The notes: generated by a model from the sequence alone, not told the origin. A DNA stretch of 64,000 nt from Citromicrobium bathyomarinum (GCA_001306305.2 CP155577.1:1595501-1659500), one strand, 5' to 3'; shown: positions 27,380 to 36,359, counted from the first letter of the stretch. Numbers and translations are program-made.

Positions 27380-28492
27380 TTACCCGTGCGGGGTAACGAG
27401 ATACTTCTCGCCGGTGCGCATCTGGCGGTATTGCAGCACGGCGTCCTTCTCCAGCATGCCTTCAAGCGTCACTTCCTTCGTGTACTCGCTCTTGAAGGTG
27501 GTGGTCAGGTTGTCGAGCACGCGCTTGCGCATGCGGGCGACGGTTTCCTTGCCTGCGCCCTGCATGAATGGGAACAGCAGCCAGCCCGACAGCGTCCAGC
27601 CGAAGCCGTAGGACGGGGTCAGCACGGTCGGGCTGAGGTCGAGCCGGCCGTAGATGTACATCTTCTTCTGCTGGTTCGACCCGTAGCGGCTGTATTCGGT
27701 CATCTTGCCGACTGCGACCTGCTCCATCGCCTTGAAGGCATTGTCGACCGCCTTGCCCCCGCCGATCGGATCGAAGCCGATGAAGGCGTCGGTCTCGTCG
27801 ATCGCATTGCGCAGCTGTTTCATGAAATCGTCGTCGGACGAATTGACGATATGCTTGGCACCCAGGCCCTTCAGCACATCGACCTGTTCCTGCCGGCGCA
27901 CGATGTTCACCAGCTCCATTTCGTCTTCCTGGCAGATGCGCACGAGCATCTGGCCCAGGTTGGACGCGGCGGCGGTGTGCACGATCGCCTTGAAGCCTTC
28001 CATCTTGGCGGTCTCGACGAAGCCGAGCGCGGTCATCGGGTTGACGAAGGCGGAGGCGCCATCCTTCGACGAAATGTCGCCCAGCGGCAGGCACATATTG
28101 GCATCGGCGATGGCGTATTCGGCGTAGGCGGTACCGGGCACGCAGGAAACGCGCTTGCCCATCAGGGCCTTTGCCGCATCGGAGTCGCCGGTTGCGATCA
28201 CTTCGCCCGCGCCTTCATTGCCGACCGGCATGCGCTGGCCGTGGCGGCCCTTGGAGCCCGAGTTGAACGGTTCGGGCATCTTGGCGACGATCTTGCCCTC
28301 GGAATAATCCGCATTCTCGAGGTCTGCCTGGCCAACCAGCAGGGCAAGATCGCTCGGGTTGATGGGCGCGGCTTCCATTTTCACCAGCACCTGATTGCCC
28401 TTGGGCTCGGGGAATTCGCTGGTCGCGACTTCGACGGTCAGCGTGCCGTCGCTTTCCAGCGTGGTGAAGATCTGTTTGCCGGTGGTGGTCAT
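27380..28492 (-). CDS. Zinc-type alcohol dehydrogenase/quinone oxidoreductase-like protein (MDR family)
   Basis: 370 aa. GroES-like N-terminus (NQVLVKMEAAPINPSDLALLVGQ, PVGNEGAGEVIATG) and a Rossmann half (IVHTAAASNLGQMLVRICQ, LGAKHIVNSSDDDFMKQL). The catalytic zinc Cys/His ligands of classical alcohol dehydrogenase are not evident, which favours a zinc-free NADPH:quinone oxidoreductase-like enzyme. It ends about 80 bases from the convergent asparaginase gene; that gap contains a GC-rich inverted repeat (CCCTCCC/GGGAGGG). Confidence 0.85.
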   Translation of the reverse strand: MTTTGKQIFTTLESDGTLTVEVATSEFPEPKGNQVLVKMEAAPINPSDLALLVGQADLENADYSEGKIVAKMPEPFNSGSKGRHGQRMPVGNEGAGEVIATGDSDAAKALMGKRVSCVPGTAYAEYAIADANMCLPLGDISSKDGASAFVNPMTALGFVETAKMEGFKAIVHTAAASNLGQMLVRICQEDEMELVNIVRRQEQVDVLKGLGAKHIVNSSDDDFMKQLRNAIDETDAFIGFDPIGGGKAVDNAFKAMEQVAVGKMTEYSRYGSNQQKKMYIYGRLDLSPTVLTPSYGFGWTLSGWLLFPFMQGAGKETVARMRKRVLDNLTTTFKSEYTKEVTLEGMLEKDAVLQYRQMRTGEKYLVTPHG

Positions 28493-28555
28493 GGGATCGC
28501 TCTCCTTGTGCGTGTTCTTCGCCGCCGACCTAGCACTGAAGTTGCAGTGTGCAAC

Positions 28556-29332
28556 CTAATCGCTGTGTTCGTCGGCAGCACGTTCGTCTGGATAGACGGC
28601 TTCGACGAAATAGAGCCCGTGCGATGGCGCGTTGAGGCCCAGTTCCTGCCGGTCCTTCGCTTCCAGAACCTGCGCGATGCGGCCTTCGTTCCAGCGCCCC
28701 ATGCCGACCAGCGCGAGGCAGCCGACCATCGAGCGGACCTGATGATGGAGGAAGCTGCGCGCGGCGACGTGGACGCGGATCTCGTCGCCCGCACGTTCCA
28801 CATCCAGCCGGTCGAGCGTCTTGACCGGGCTCGCCGCCTGGCAATGGACCGAGCGGAAGGTGGTGAAGTCGTGATGACCGACAAGGCTCTGCGCCGCGCG
28901 GTGCATCGCCTCCGCGTCGCACTCGGGCGAGACCAGCCACGCGCGGTTCTTCTCCAGCGTCAGCGGGGCGCGGCGGTTGATGATGCGATAGAGGTAGCGG
29001 CGACCGATGCAGCTGAAGCGTGCGTGCCAGTCTTCCGGCACCGCCTCGCAATGCGTCACGGCAATCGGGGCAGGGCGCAGATGCGCGTTGATCGCCTCGC
29101 CCATGCGGAACGGCGTCAGCTTGCTCTCGACATCGAAGTGGCTGCGCATGGCGATGGCGTGGACGCCGGTATCGGTGCGCCCTGCGCTGTGCAGAGTGAC
29201 CTGCTGCCCGGTGACCGCCTGCGCGGCCTCCTCCACCGCCTGCTGCACGCTGGGCCCGTCCTTCTGGCGCTGGAGGCCGAAGAAGGGCGTGCCGTCGAAT
29301 TCGAGAGTCAGGGCATAGCGGGTCGGGGCCAT
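28556..29332 (-). CDS. truA: tRNA pseudouridine synthase A
   Basis: 258 aa. Makes pseudouridine at positions 38-40 of the tRNA anticodon arm. The catalytic Asp54 lies in [12 protein letters not shown]. Other TruA marks: [33 protein letters not shown] and [13 protein letters not shown]. It follows an exported-lipoprotein gene and fmt on the same strand. Confidence 0.95.
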   Translation of the reverse strand: MAPTRYALTLEFDGTPFFGLQRQKDGPSVQQAVEEAAQAVTGQQVTLHSAGRTDTGVHAIAMRSHFDVESKLTPFRMGEAINAHLRPAPIAVTHCEAVPEDWHARFSCIGRRYLYRIINRRAPLTLEKNRAWLVSPECDAEAMHRAAQSLVGHHDFTTFRSVHCQAASPVKTLDRLDVERAGDEIRVHVAARSFLHHQVRSMVGCLALVGMGRWNEGRIAQVLEAKDRQELGLNAPSHGLYFVEAVYPDERAADEHSD

Positions 29333-29371
29333 GGCGCCCCTGCTAGGGACAGATCGCCGCGAGGCAACCCG

Positions 29372-29869
29372 TCACATAACCTGAAGACCCTCGGGCAGCG
29401 GTTCACGCACGCATTTCGCGCCTTCCCGAAAGGCGACCGCGCGCTCCGCCTCGCCGGCCTTCGTGGTGTAGGCGGCAATGTCGAGCGTGCCCAGATCGAC
29501 GTCATAGCGTGACCGCGTGCCGTTCGCGCTGGTCCAGTCCATCCGGATAACGCCGTTCTCGATTTTGAGCGCGCAATTATCCTGCCCCGCCTGGCAAAGA
29601 TCGAAGGCCTGGTTGTTGAAATCGGAATAGCGCTTCGGCTGGCCGTCGATCAGGATGAAGCGCTCTGTCACGGTCAAGCCGGTCTTGCCGTCGAAATCGG
29701 GCATGGCGCAGGTGATCAGCCCGTCGGAAAGATCGGCAGGGGCTGCTGAGGAGACGCTTGGCAAGCTGTCGCCGGCCGCCTCGCCGGGCTCTGCCGCGCC
29801 GCACGCCGCCAGCGCCGTGCCCGCTGCGATCATCCCCGCACCGATCGTGATTGCCAGCGACCGTCTCAT
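29372..29869 (-). CDS. Lipoprotein of unknown function
   Basis: 165 aa with signal MRRSLAITIGAGMIAAGTALAAC (lipobox LAAC). The mature part has two Cys pairs (ITCAMPDF, FDLCQAGQDNC, AKCVREP) and alternates short strands, as in small beta-rich periplasmic proteins. Not recognised. It lies between fmt and truA on the same strand. Confidence 0.65.
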   Translation of the reverse strand: MRRSLAITIGAGMIAAGTALAACGAAEPGEAAGDSLPSVSSAAPADLSDGLITCAMPDFDGKTGLTVTERFILIDGQPKRYSDFNNQAFDLCQAGQDNCALKIENGVIRMDWTSANGTRSRYDVDLGTLDIAAYTTKAGEAERAVAFREGAKCVREPLPEGLQVM

Positions 29870-29953
29870 ATCCGTCTCCCCAGTGAATGGTGGGGCGACG
29901 TTTCCCGATCGCGGGGCGAAGTCAATCGCGCGCCAAGGGCCTAACGTGCATTG

Positions 29954-30874
29954 TCATGAACCCAGCTTCGCGCCTTTGCCGATCGCGCGCCCGCGCTGGA
30001 AATCCGCCGTATCCATCGCCGGCTTGCCCGCCCGCTGGACGCGGGTGAGCCGCAATGCGCCACTGCCGCAAGCCACGGTCAGCGCGTCGTCCAGCACGGT
30101 GCCCGGCGCGCCCGAACCCTCCGCGATCTCTGCCGCGAGAGTCTTCACGCGTTCCATCCCCTCGGCGCCTTCATATTCGAAGAACGCCCCCGGCCATGGG
30201 GCGAAGGCGCGCACCTGCCGCTCGACCTGAACCGCGTCCTGCGTCCAGTCGAGCCGCGCCTCGGCCTTGTCGATCTTGGGCGCGTGAGTGGCCTCGGCGT
30301 CGTCCTGCATGACTGGGATATGCTTGGATAGTTCGCGCAGGGTCCCGATCATCAGCTGCGCGCCCTTCTCGGCCAGTTCGTCGGTCAGGTCGCCTGCGGT
30401 CTTGCGGTCGATCGGGGTGCGGATGGTCGCCAGCATCGGCCCGGTGTCGAGCCCGGCCTCCATCTGCATGATCGTGACCCCGGTGCCGGTGTCGCCCGCC
30501 AGAATCGCGCGCTGGATCGGTGCGGCACCGCGCCAGCGGGGAAGGATGCTGGCGTGGACATTGAGGCAGCCGTGCGTCGGCGCATCGAGCACCGCCTGCG
30601 GCAGGATCAGGCCATAGGCCGCGACCACTCCGACATCGGCATCCAGCGCGGCGAAGGCGTCCTTCTCCTCCTGCGATTTGAGCGAGGCAGGATGGCGCAC
30701 CTCGATCCCGAGGCGCTCGGCCGCCTGATGCACGGGCGTCGGCTGGAGCTTCTTGCCGCGTCCCGCCTTGCGCGGTGGCTGGGTGTAGACGCACACCACC
30801 TCGTGCGCGGCGTGCACCAGCGCTTCCAGCGTCGGCACCGCGAAATCGGGCGTTCCCATGAAGACGATGCGCAT
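29954..30874 (-). CDS. fmt: Methionyl-tRNA formyltransferase
   Basis: 306 aa. Formylates initiator Met-tRNA with 10-formyl-THF. Signatures: [28 protein letters not shown], and the catalytic [22 protein letters not shown] (Asn-His-Asp site with LNVHASILP). The C-terminal OB-like domain starts near residue 205. It is divergent from recR with only about 50 bases between, and def lies just beyond recR, so formylation and deformylation genes are neighbours. Confidence 0.96.
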   Translation of the reverse strand: MRIVFMGTPDFAVPTLEALVHAAHEVVCVYTQPPRKAGRGKKLQPTPVHQAAERLGIEVRHPASLKSQEEKDAFAALDADVGVVAAYGLILPQAVLDAPTHGCLNVHASILPRWRGAAPIQRAILAGDTGTGVTIMQMEAGLDTGPMLATIRTPIDRKTAGDLTDELAEKGAQLMIGTLRELSKHIPVMQDDAEATHAPKIDKAEARLDWTQDAVQVERQVRAFAPWPGAFFEYEGAEGMERVKTLAAEIAEGSGAPGTVLDDALTVACGSGALRLTRVQRAGKPAMDTADFQRGRAIGKGAKLGS

Positions 30875-30927
30875 AAGCTGTGCGGCGACCTTTGCTGTGG
30901 AGGGATGCTCGCCCTATCTGTCACCCC

Positions 30928-31521
30928 ATGGCATCGCAAGAGATCGAGACACTGGCATCCGCGCTCGCCCGGCTCCCCGGGCTGGGCCCGCGCTCGGCGC
31001 GGCGTGCGGTGCTACATCTGGTCAAGAAGCGCGAAACCGCGCTGCCCGCGCTGCTCGATGCGCTGCTCAGCGTTCAGGACACGCTGGAGGAATGTCGCAT
31101 CTGCGGCAATGTCGACACACAAGACCCCTGCGGCATCTGCTCCGATCCGCGGCGCGATGCGAAGTCGATCTGCGTGGTCGAGGATGTGGCCGACCTGTGG
31201 GCGCTCGACCGGGCCAAGCTGTTCTCGGGCACCTTCCACGTGCTCGGCGGGCGGCTCTCCGCGCTCGACGGCGTGCGGCCCGAAGATCTCGCGATCCCCG
31301 GCCTGCTCGCGCGGGTCGAAGCGGGGGTGGACGAGGTCGTGCTGGCGATGAACGCTACGCTCGAAGGGCAGACCACCGCCCATTACCTCGCCGAGCGGCT
31401 GGAGGATTTTCCCGTGCGCATCACGCAACTCGCGCACGGCCTGCCGGTGGGCGGAGAGCTGGACTATCTGGACGAGGGAACGTTGGCGCAGGCGCTCAGA
31501 GCGCGCAGGCCGCTCGGCTAA
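30928..31521 (+). CDS. recR: Recombination protein RecR
   Basis: 197 aa from ATG 30928. Acts with RecF and RecO in gap repair. It has an N-terminal helix-hairpin-helix ([23 protein letters not shown]), a four-Cys zinc finger ([16 protein letters not shown]), and a Toprim domain ([15 protein letters not shown]). The short intergenic region to fmt leaves little room for two promoters. Confidence 0.95.
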   Translation: MASQEIETLASALARLPGLGPRSARRAVLHLVKKRETALPALLDALLSVQDTLEECRICGNVDTQDPCGICSDPRRDAKSICVVEDVADLWALDRAKLFSGTFHVLGGRLSALDGVRPEDLAIPGLLARVEAGVDEVVLAMNATLEGQTTAHYLAERLEDFPVRITQLAHGLPVGGELDYLDEGTLAQALRARRPLG

Positions 31522-31560
31522 CCGCTTGATAGCGGGGCGAAGCGCGCTTATCTGGCCCTC

Positions 31561-32133
31561 ATGGCTATCCGCGAAATCCTTGAAGTGCCGGACCCCCGGC
31601 TGAAAACCGTCTCCCAGCCCGTTGAAGCGGGCGAGTTCGACGACGATCTGCGCACCCTCGTCGACGACATGTTCGAGACGATGTACGCCGCCAACGGCAT
31701 CGGCCTTGCTGCGATCCAAGTCGGCGTGCCCAAGCGCATCCTCGTGATCGACCTGCAGCCCGAAGACCCGGACGCAGAGCCGATCGAGTGCGACCATGAC
31801 GGGCACAAGCACACGCATCCGGCGACCAAGAAAGAGCCGCGGGTGTTCATCAACCCGGAAATCCTCGACCCGAACGAGGAACTGGCCACCTATCAGGAAG
31901 GCTGCCTCTCGGTCCCCGACATCTACGCCGACGTCGATCGCCCCGCGACCTGCACGGTCCGGTGGAAGGATCTCGACGGCAAGGAACATACCGAGGCGAT
32001 GGAGGGGCTGCTCGCCACCTGCATCCAGCACGAGATGGACCACCTCGAAGGCATCCTGTTCATCGACCACCTCAGCCGCCTCAAGCGCCAGATGGCGCTC
32101 AAGAAGCTGAAAAAGCTGCGGGTCGCGGCTTAA
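31561..32133 (+). CDS. def: Peptide deformylase with a His/Asp-rich insertion
   Basis: 190 aa. Removes the formyl group from nascent proteins. All three motifs are intact: GIGLAA (46-51), EGCLSVP (113-119, metal Cys115) and QHEMDHLEG (metal His157/His161, catalytic Glu158). Between strands, at about residues 67-91, is an extra loop, PEDPDAEPIECDHDGHKHTH, which E. coli-type deformylases lack and which looks able to bind metal. It lies 39 bases behind recR. Confidence 0.95.
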   Translation: MAIREILEVPDPRLKTVSQPVEAGEFDDDLRTLVDDMFETMYAANGIGLAAIQVGVPKRILVIDLQPEDPDAEPIECDHDGHKHTHPATKKEPRVFINPEILDPNEELATYQEGCLSVPDIYADVDRPATCTVRWKDLDGKEHTEAMEGLLATCIQHEMDHLEGILFIDHLSRLKRQMALKKLKKLRVAA

Positions 32134-32146
32134 CCAGCGAGATATT

Positions 32147-32225
32147 CGTCATTGCGAGCCGCCGAAGGCGGCGCGGCAATCCATGGTGCCGGTCCATGGA
32201 TTGCTTCGCTACGCTCGCAATGACG
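32147..32225. repeat. Imperfect palindromic intergenic repeat
   Basis: Ends CGTCATTGCGAGC and GCTCGCAATGACG are inverted copies; inside are further inverted segments (GCGGCAATCCATGG / CCATGGATTGCTTCGC). This is the widespread 'GTCATTGCGAGC' intergenic repeat type of alphaproteobacteria. It fills the gap between def and the convergent Cys-rich gene. Confidence 0.75.
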
Positions 32226-32241
32226 AGTCTTTGGTTTCGAA

Positions 32242-32640
32242 TTACGCCGCTTCGACCATACCCTGCAGCGCCTTGACGCAGTCTTCCATGCACTCGCGGC
32301 ACATCTTCTCGCACCGCTTGCAGTGCGGATTGTCGTGCTTCGCGCATTCCTCGGCGCAGACCTTGCAGGCGAGGATGCATGCTTCGAGCAGCGACTTGAT
32401 CACCGCCGTGTTGCCGTGCGTGCGCCGCGCCGCGACCGTGCTGACCGCCTGACAGATATCCGAACAGTCCGAGCATTTGCGGATGCATTCGGACATGTCG
32501 CCTTCTTCCGCGTTGCACGCATCGACGCACGAGTTGCAGATCGCCGCGCAATACATCGCGTGCTTCACGGCCTCGGCCAGCTGTTCGTTGTAATCGGCCC
32601 CGACGGACGGGTGCTCGCTGATCATTTCCTTGATCGACAT
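32242..32640 (-). CDS. Four-helix-bundle Cys-rich copper-storage-like protein (DUF326/Csp type)
   Basis: 132 aa with 17 cysteines placed on predicted helices with i/i+4 and CxxC spacing (YCAAICNSCVDAC, ECIRKCSDCSDIC, ACILACKVCAEEC, HCKRCEKMCRECMEDC). In Csp proteins such Cys line the core of a four-helix bundle and bind many Cu(I) ions. There is no signal peptide, so this is a cytosolic Csp3-like form. The start ATG follows GAGAAGGAGAA. Confidence 0.85.
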   Translation of the reverse strand: MSIKEMISEHPSVGADYNEQLAEAVKHAMYCAAICNSCVDACNAEEGDMSECIRKCSDCSDICQAVSTVAARRTHGNTAVIKSLLEACILACKVCAEECAKHDNPHCKRCEKMCRECMEDCVKALQGMVEAA

Positions 32641-32735
32641 CGGTTTTTCTCCTTCTCATGAGAGGTAGCGGAACGGGCGGGGGATAGTTCCCGCGGCGGC
32701 TTGGCGCGCGGCGTCGTTCCAGCTATGTTCCGGCC

Positions 32736-34202
32736 ATGGAATATGCGATTCTGGGTGTCGTGGCGCTGCTCATCGGGCTAGGCGTCGGGTGGTATCTCGG
32801 TGGCCGGCCGGCAGCCGAGCTGAAGACGCGGCTGGCCGAGAGCGAGCGGGAGGCGAAGGAGACCGACGCCAAATACCTGCGCGCCTATGCCGAGCTTGAG
32901 GCGGCGCGCGAAAAGGGCGCGCGCGTCGATGCGCTGGAGGCCGAGCTGAAGGAAACCCGCGCGCGGCACGAAACCGTGCTGGAAGAGGCGCGGCGCGCCA
33001 ATGGGGCGCTGTCCTCCGAACTGGCGACCCTGAAAGAGAAGACTGCCAATTTCGACGAGCAGAAACGCCTGCTGGTGGAAGCACGCGAGGAACTGCTCAA
33101 GGAATTCCAGAACACCGGTTCGGCTGTGCTGAGCAAGGCGCAGGAAGCCTTTCTTGAGCGTGCGAGCGAGCGGTTCGGCCACTCCGAGAAATCCTCCGAG
33201 GAAAAGATCCGCGCGCTGCTCGCGCCCGTGGGCGACCGCCTCAAGAAGTACGAGGATCAGGTCGCCGCGCTGGAGGAAAAGCGCACCAACGCCTTCTCCT
33301 CGCTCGCCGCGCAGATCGAGCAGATGCGGCTGGGCCAGGAAGAGGTGCGGCGCGAGGCGCAGCGGTTGGGCAATTCGCTCACCAACGCGCCCAAGGCACG
33401 CGGTCGTTGGGGTGAGCGGGCGTTGCAGAACGTGCTCGAGCAGTGCGGGCTGTCCGAACATACCGACTTCAATCTCGAACAGTCGCTGGAGACGGCCGAG
33501 GGCCGGTTGCGGCCCGATGCCATCGTCAACGTGCCCGGCTCGAAGAAGCTGGTGATCGACGCCAAGGTCTCGCTCAACGCCTACCAGGCCGCGTTCGAGG
33601 CGGAGGACGAGGGGGAGCGCAAGCGGCATCTCGACCTGCACGCCAAGTCAATGCGCGGCCATGTCCAGACGCTCGGATCGAAAAGCTACCAGAGCCAGTT
33701 CGACGACGCGCCCGACTATGTCGTGATGTTCGTGCCGGGCGAGCATTTCGTCGCCGCTGCGCTCGATGCCGATCCCGAATTGTGGGATTTTGCCTTCCGA
33801 AACAAGGTCTTGCTGGCCACTCCTACCAATCTGGTGGCGATTGCGCGGACCGTGGCGCAGGTCTGGCGGCAGGACACCATAGCCAAGGAAGCGATGGAGA
33901 TCGGCAAGGCGGGCGGCGAACTCTACGACCGTCTCGCCATCGCGGCCGAGCATATGAAGCGCGTCGGCGGCGGGCTCGAAAGCGCGGTCAAGAACTACAA
34001 CAAGTTCGTCGGTTCGTTCGAACGCAACGTGCTCTCCGCAGGTCGCCGCCTGTCCGAAAAGGGCATCGAGATCGGCAAGCGCGAGATCGAGGAAATCCCG
34101 CAGATCGCTGAAACACCGACCTATACGTCGGAAGATGTCGCCGCGCTGGAGGATGAAGGCGAGGGCAAGCAACTGGAAGATGCGCGCGACGCGGCGGAAT
34201 AG
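32736..34202 (+). CDS. rmuC: DNA recombination protein RmuC
   Basis: 488 aa. An N-terminal membrane helix (YAILGVVALLIGLGVGWYLG) leads into a long coiled coil (about 30-200), then the RmuC nuclease-like domain with KARGRWGERALQNVLEQCGL, LVIDAKVSLNAYQAA, PDYVVMFVPGEHFVAAAL, NKVLLATPTNLVAIARTVAQVW. It ends at 34202, just 17 bases before the REP palindrome that holds the casposon left junction. Confidence 0.92.
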   Translation: MEYAILGVVALLIGLGVGWYLGGRPAAELKTRLAESEREAKETDAKYLRAYAELEAAREKGARVDALEAELKETRARHETVLEEARRANGALSSELATLKEKTANFDEQKRLLVEAREELLKEFQNTGSAVLSKAQEAFLERASERFGHSEKSSEEKIRALLAPVGDRLKKYEDQVAALEEKRTNAFSSLAAQIEQMRLGQEEVRREAQRLGNSLTNAPKARGRWGERALQNVLEQCGLSEHTDFNLEQSLETAEGRLRPDAIVNVPGSKKLVIDAKVSLNAYQAAFEAEDEGERKRHLDLHAKSMRGHVQTLGSKSYQSQFDDAPDYVVMFVPGEHFVAAALDADPELWDFAFRNKVLLATPTNLVAIARTVAQVWRQDTIAKEAMEIGKAGGELYDRLAIAAEHMKRVGGGLESAVKNYNKFVGSFERNVLSAGRRLSEKGIEIGKREIEEIPQIAETPTYTSEDVAALEDEGEGKQLEDARDAAE

Positions 34203-34218
34203 GCTCGGCATGCCACCC

Positions 34219-34242
34219 CGTCACCCCGGACTTGATCCGGGG
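34219..34242. repeat. REP half-element and left target-site duplication of the casposon
   Basis: CGTCA followed by the 19-bp palindromic sequence CCCCGGACTTGATCCGGGG (34224-34242). The same 19 bp recurs directly at 47809-47827 on the other side of the element. Removing everything between the two copies restores a normal REP doublet ending at 47888. Confidence 0.85.
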
Positions 34243-34282
34243 GGTATAGTGATAGCTCCAGATTGGCCAACATTTGACCACA
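34239..34282 (+). repeat. Casposon terminal inverted repeat, left
   Basis: GGGGGGTATAGTGATAG (34239-34255), 17 variable bases, then TTTGACCACA (34273-34282). The right end has the same two blocks, inverted, with identical 17-base spacing. Confidence 0.9.
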
Positions 34283-34350
34283 CTTTGCTTCGTCCGTCGG
34301 TAGAGTTAGCATCCCGGCGCGACACGCCACTCTGTAGATGGATAGATCAG

Positions 34351-34584
34351 ATGAGTTTCGATTATCATCGCGCGATGACCGATGCTGTAGTTGAAGCGCC
34401 GAAAGTGCCTCATGAACATCTCGTTTGGATCATGACCCCTGACCATCGCGCCAGATATCGACAGTTTCTCGAATTTGAGATGGGTGTCGAGCCTGACGAT
34501 GGTGAGTCATTCGGTATTCCGATTATGGATGGCGAACCTAGGGACGGTCAGCCATTCGAACTGGTCATCAGATCGCCGGATTAA
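34351..34584 (+). CDS. Small hypothetical protein at the casposon left end
   Basis: 77 aa from ATG 34351, acidic, no membrane segment (MSFDYHRAMTDAVVEA, then EHLVWIMTPDHRARYRQFLEFEMG). The reading frame is open further upstream into the TIR, but no Shine-Dalgarno-supported start lies there. I do not recognise it. It may be a real cargo gene or a remnant. Confidence 0.4.
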   Translation: MSFDYHRAMTDAVVEAPKVPHEHLVWIMTPDHRARYRQFLEFEMGVEPDDGESFGIPIMDGEPRDGQPFELVIRSPD

Positions 34585-34610
34585 TCGAACGTCGGCGTCC
34601 CTACCTATCC

Positions 34611-35033
34611 TCAAAATTGCTGTTGAGGGAAACCCGAAAACTTATGACGCTCACATTGACCAAACGCCTGCGGTTCTTTGCCGTAGCCTCGTCGAACGAT
34701 CCAGAACTGTGAGGTATATCGATCAATCGATATCGACCAGCGATCTGAGTCATCCCTTGTGCGAAGCGAAAGCTTGATCTCTGCGTCAGTCTGCTCGTCG
34801 ATTGTCCACGCAGCGGCGCAGTCTTCAAGGCACCACTTCGATTGGCTGAGATCAAATCGGAAGCGGATCGTCTCTTCCGCTTGAGAGGTACAGACCAGAT
34901 CAAACGCTGTTTGAGGCTGAAGGGAAATATCGTCGGCACCGCACCCCATCAATAATCCAGCCAAAAGTAGCACTCTGCATCCCTTGAGAGGTGATTGTTC
35001 TGGAAGCTGGTCGGGCTCGTGATTGGCAGACAT
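34611..35033 (-). CDS. Putative lipoprotein of unknown function, casposon cargo
   Basis: 140 aa. From Met 35033 there is an unusually long polar stretch (about 17 residues) before the hydrophobic CRVLLLAGLLMGC segment, which has a lipobox. The mature part has TAFDLVCTSQAEETIRFRFDLSQSKWCLEDC and later ISIDRYTSQFWIVR, a pattern I associate with small sphingomonad hypothetical proteins. It is convergent with the 77-aa gene and divergent from the XRE gene. The start is uncertain. Confidence 0.5.
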   Translation of the reverse strand: MSANHEPDQLPEQSPLKGCRVLLLAGLLMGCGADDISLQPQTAFDLVCTSQAEETIRFRFDLSQSKWCLEDCAAAWTIDEQTDAEIKLSLRTRDDSDRWSISIDRYTSQFWIVRRGYGKEPQAFGQCERHKFSGFPQQQF

Positions 35034-35143
35034 GATATCTCGGCTCTCGCAATTTACCTGAGGAAGCCATGCTCTCATGCAAGCGTTAATATGATGGATA
35101 TATCCAGTGGTTTTAATGCAGGGATTTCCCGCTTTAAGCCGCT

Positions 35144-35404
35144 ATGCGAGGCCGCGAACTTGTGGGGAAAAACATCAAACGTCTTCGGGTGGCGCAAGGC
35201 ATTTCGCAGGAGCAACTGGCGTTCGATGCATCGATAGATCGGTCTTTCCTCGGCGGCATCGAGCGCTGCGACGAGAACCCGAGTGTGGATACGCTAGACA
35301 AGATCGCATCCGTCCTATCGGTCAATATCGCTGAGCTTTTTGTACCGACCGCTGTGCACGAGAATATCTCGGGCTTGCGTCCCGGCAGGAAAAAGCAGTC
35401 CTAA
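35144..35404 (+). CDS. XRE-family helix-turn-helix regulator
   Basis: 86 aa. A complete HTH_3 domain: VGKNIKRLRVAQGISQEQLAFDASIDRSFLGGIERCDENPSVDTLDKIASVLSV (about residues 7-62), similar in size to phage repressors and restriction-modification control proteins. Its TAA stop is also the 3-bp target duplication of the adjacent IS copy. In the ancestral arrangement this gene was convergent with cas1, their stop codons overlapping, so it is a natural full-length gene and not one truncated by the IS. Confidence 0.85.
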   Translation: MRGRELVGKNIKRLRVAQGISQEQLAFDASIDRSFLGGIERCDENPSVDTLDKIASVLSVNIAELFVPTAVHENISGLRPGRKKQS

Positions 35405-36359
35405 GAGCCTGACTCAGAAGTTTATGCGATCTGGCAGTGGCTTGCGATGAGGCGGGTGAGGCGGCGGATGTGGGCGATGGTAGTCCATGCGGTGGAACTT
35501 TCGATAGTTCTTTCCCAGTCCTTTGCGAGCCGTCGACATCTGCCGAGCCAGGCGAAGGTGCGCTCGACCACCCAGCGGCGCGGGAGCAGAACAAAGCCCC
35601 TGGCGGTGTCGCAGCGGCGCACGATCTCGAGCGTCCATTGCCCATGCCCTTGAAGCGCGCCGATGAGCTTGTCGCCTGCGTAGCCCCCATCGGCGAAGAG
35701 GTGGCGCAGCCACGGGAAGCGGTAGCGGATTGCCTTGATGAGATCGACCGCCCCGTCGCGATCCTGAATGCTGGCAGCGTGGATGGTGACGAACAACATC
35801 AGTCCGAGCGTATCGGTGATGATGTGACGCTTGCGTCCCATGATCTTCTTGCCCGCATCGTAGCCCCGTGGGCCGCCACTCTCGGTGGTCTTGACGCTCT
35901 GGCTATCGATCACCCCGGCGCTGGGGCTGGCCTCGCGCCCTTCGATCTGGCGCGCAGCCATCACCAGCAGGTGATTGATCGTCTGCCATAGGCCGCTGTC
36001 GCGCCAGGCATAGAAATAGCGTTGAACCGTCGAGAGCGGAGGGAAATCCTTGGGCAGCATCCGCCATTGGCAACCGCTTGTTGCCAGATAGAGGATCGCG
36101 TTCATCACCTCGCGCAGGTCGGCGCAGCGCGGCCTGCCGCCAGGTTTCGCGGGCGGCAACAGAGGCTCGATCAAGGCCCACTCGGCATCGCGCAAATCGC
36201 TTGGATAACGTAGACCCGGGCGGCTATGCTGCTGCCGGGAGGTATCGGTCCACATCGCTTATTCCTCGGTCGTTTCTGGCGAAACCCCGGAATCAGCGAT
36301 GCACCAGCGCGTCAAGCGCAACCAGCTGATATCTCCCAACTACTTTTGAAGACAGGCTC
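35405..36359 (-). mobile_element. IS5-family insertion sequence, copy 1
   Basis: 955 bp bounded by imperfect inverted ends: GAGCCTGTCTTCAAAAGT at the transposase 5' side and GAGCCTGACTCAGAAGT at the 3' side. Flanking triplets are TAA (35402-35404) on the left and TTA (36360-36362) on the right, which do not match as a duplication. Copy 2 shows the reciprocal mismatch, the trace of an inversion between them. Confidence 0.92.
35422..36255 (-). CDS. IS5-family DDE transposase (copy 1)
   Basis: 277 aa, complete. N-terminal DUF4096-like region (LRDAEWALIEPLLPPAKPGGRPRC) and a DDE nuclease: Asp117 in GVIDSQSVKTTE, Asp189 in LFADGGYAGDK, Glu231 in VVERTFAWLGRCRRLAKD, with the Y-x2-R-x3-E-x6-K pattern that marks IS4/IS5-type enzymes. 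The protein is identical in all four copies in this window, which indicates recent spread and a probably active source. Confidence 0.95.
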   Translation of the reverse strand: MWTDTSRQQHSRPGLRYPSDLRDAEWALIEPLLPPAKPGGRPRCADLREVMNAILYLATSGCQWRMLPKDFPPLSTVQRYFYAWRDSGLWQTINHLLVMAARQIEGREASPSAGVIDSQSVKTTESGGPRGYDAGKKIMGRKRHIITDTLGLMLFVTIHAASIQDRDGAVDLIKAIRYRFPWLRHLFADGGYAGDKLIGALQGHGQWTLEIVRRCDTARGFVLLPRRWVVERTFAWLGRCRRLAKDWERTIESSTAWTTIAHIRRLTRLIASHCQIA

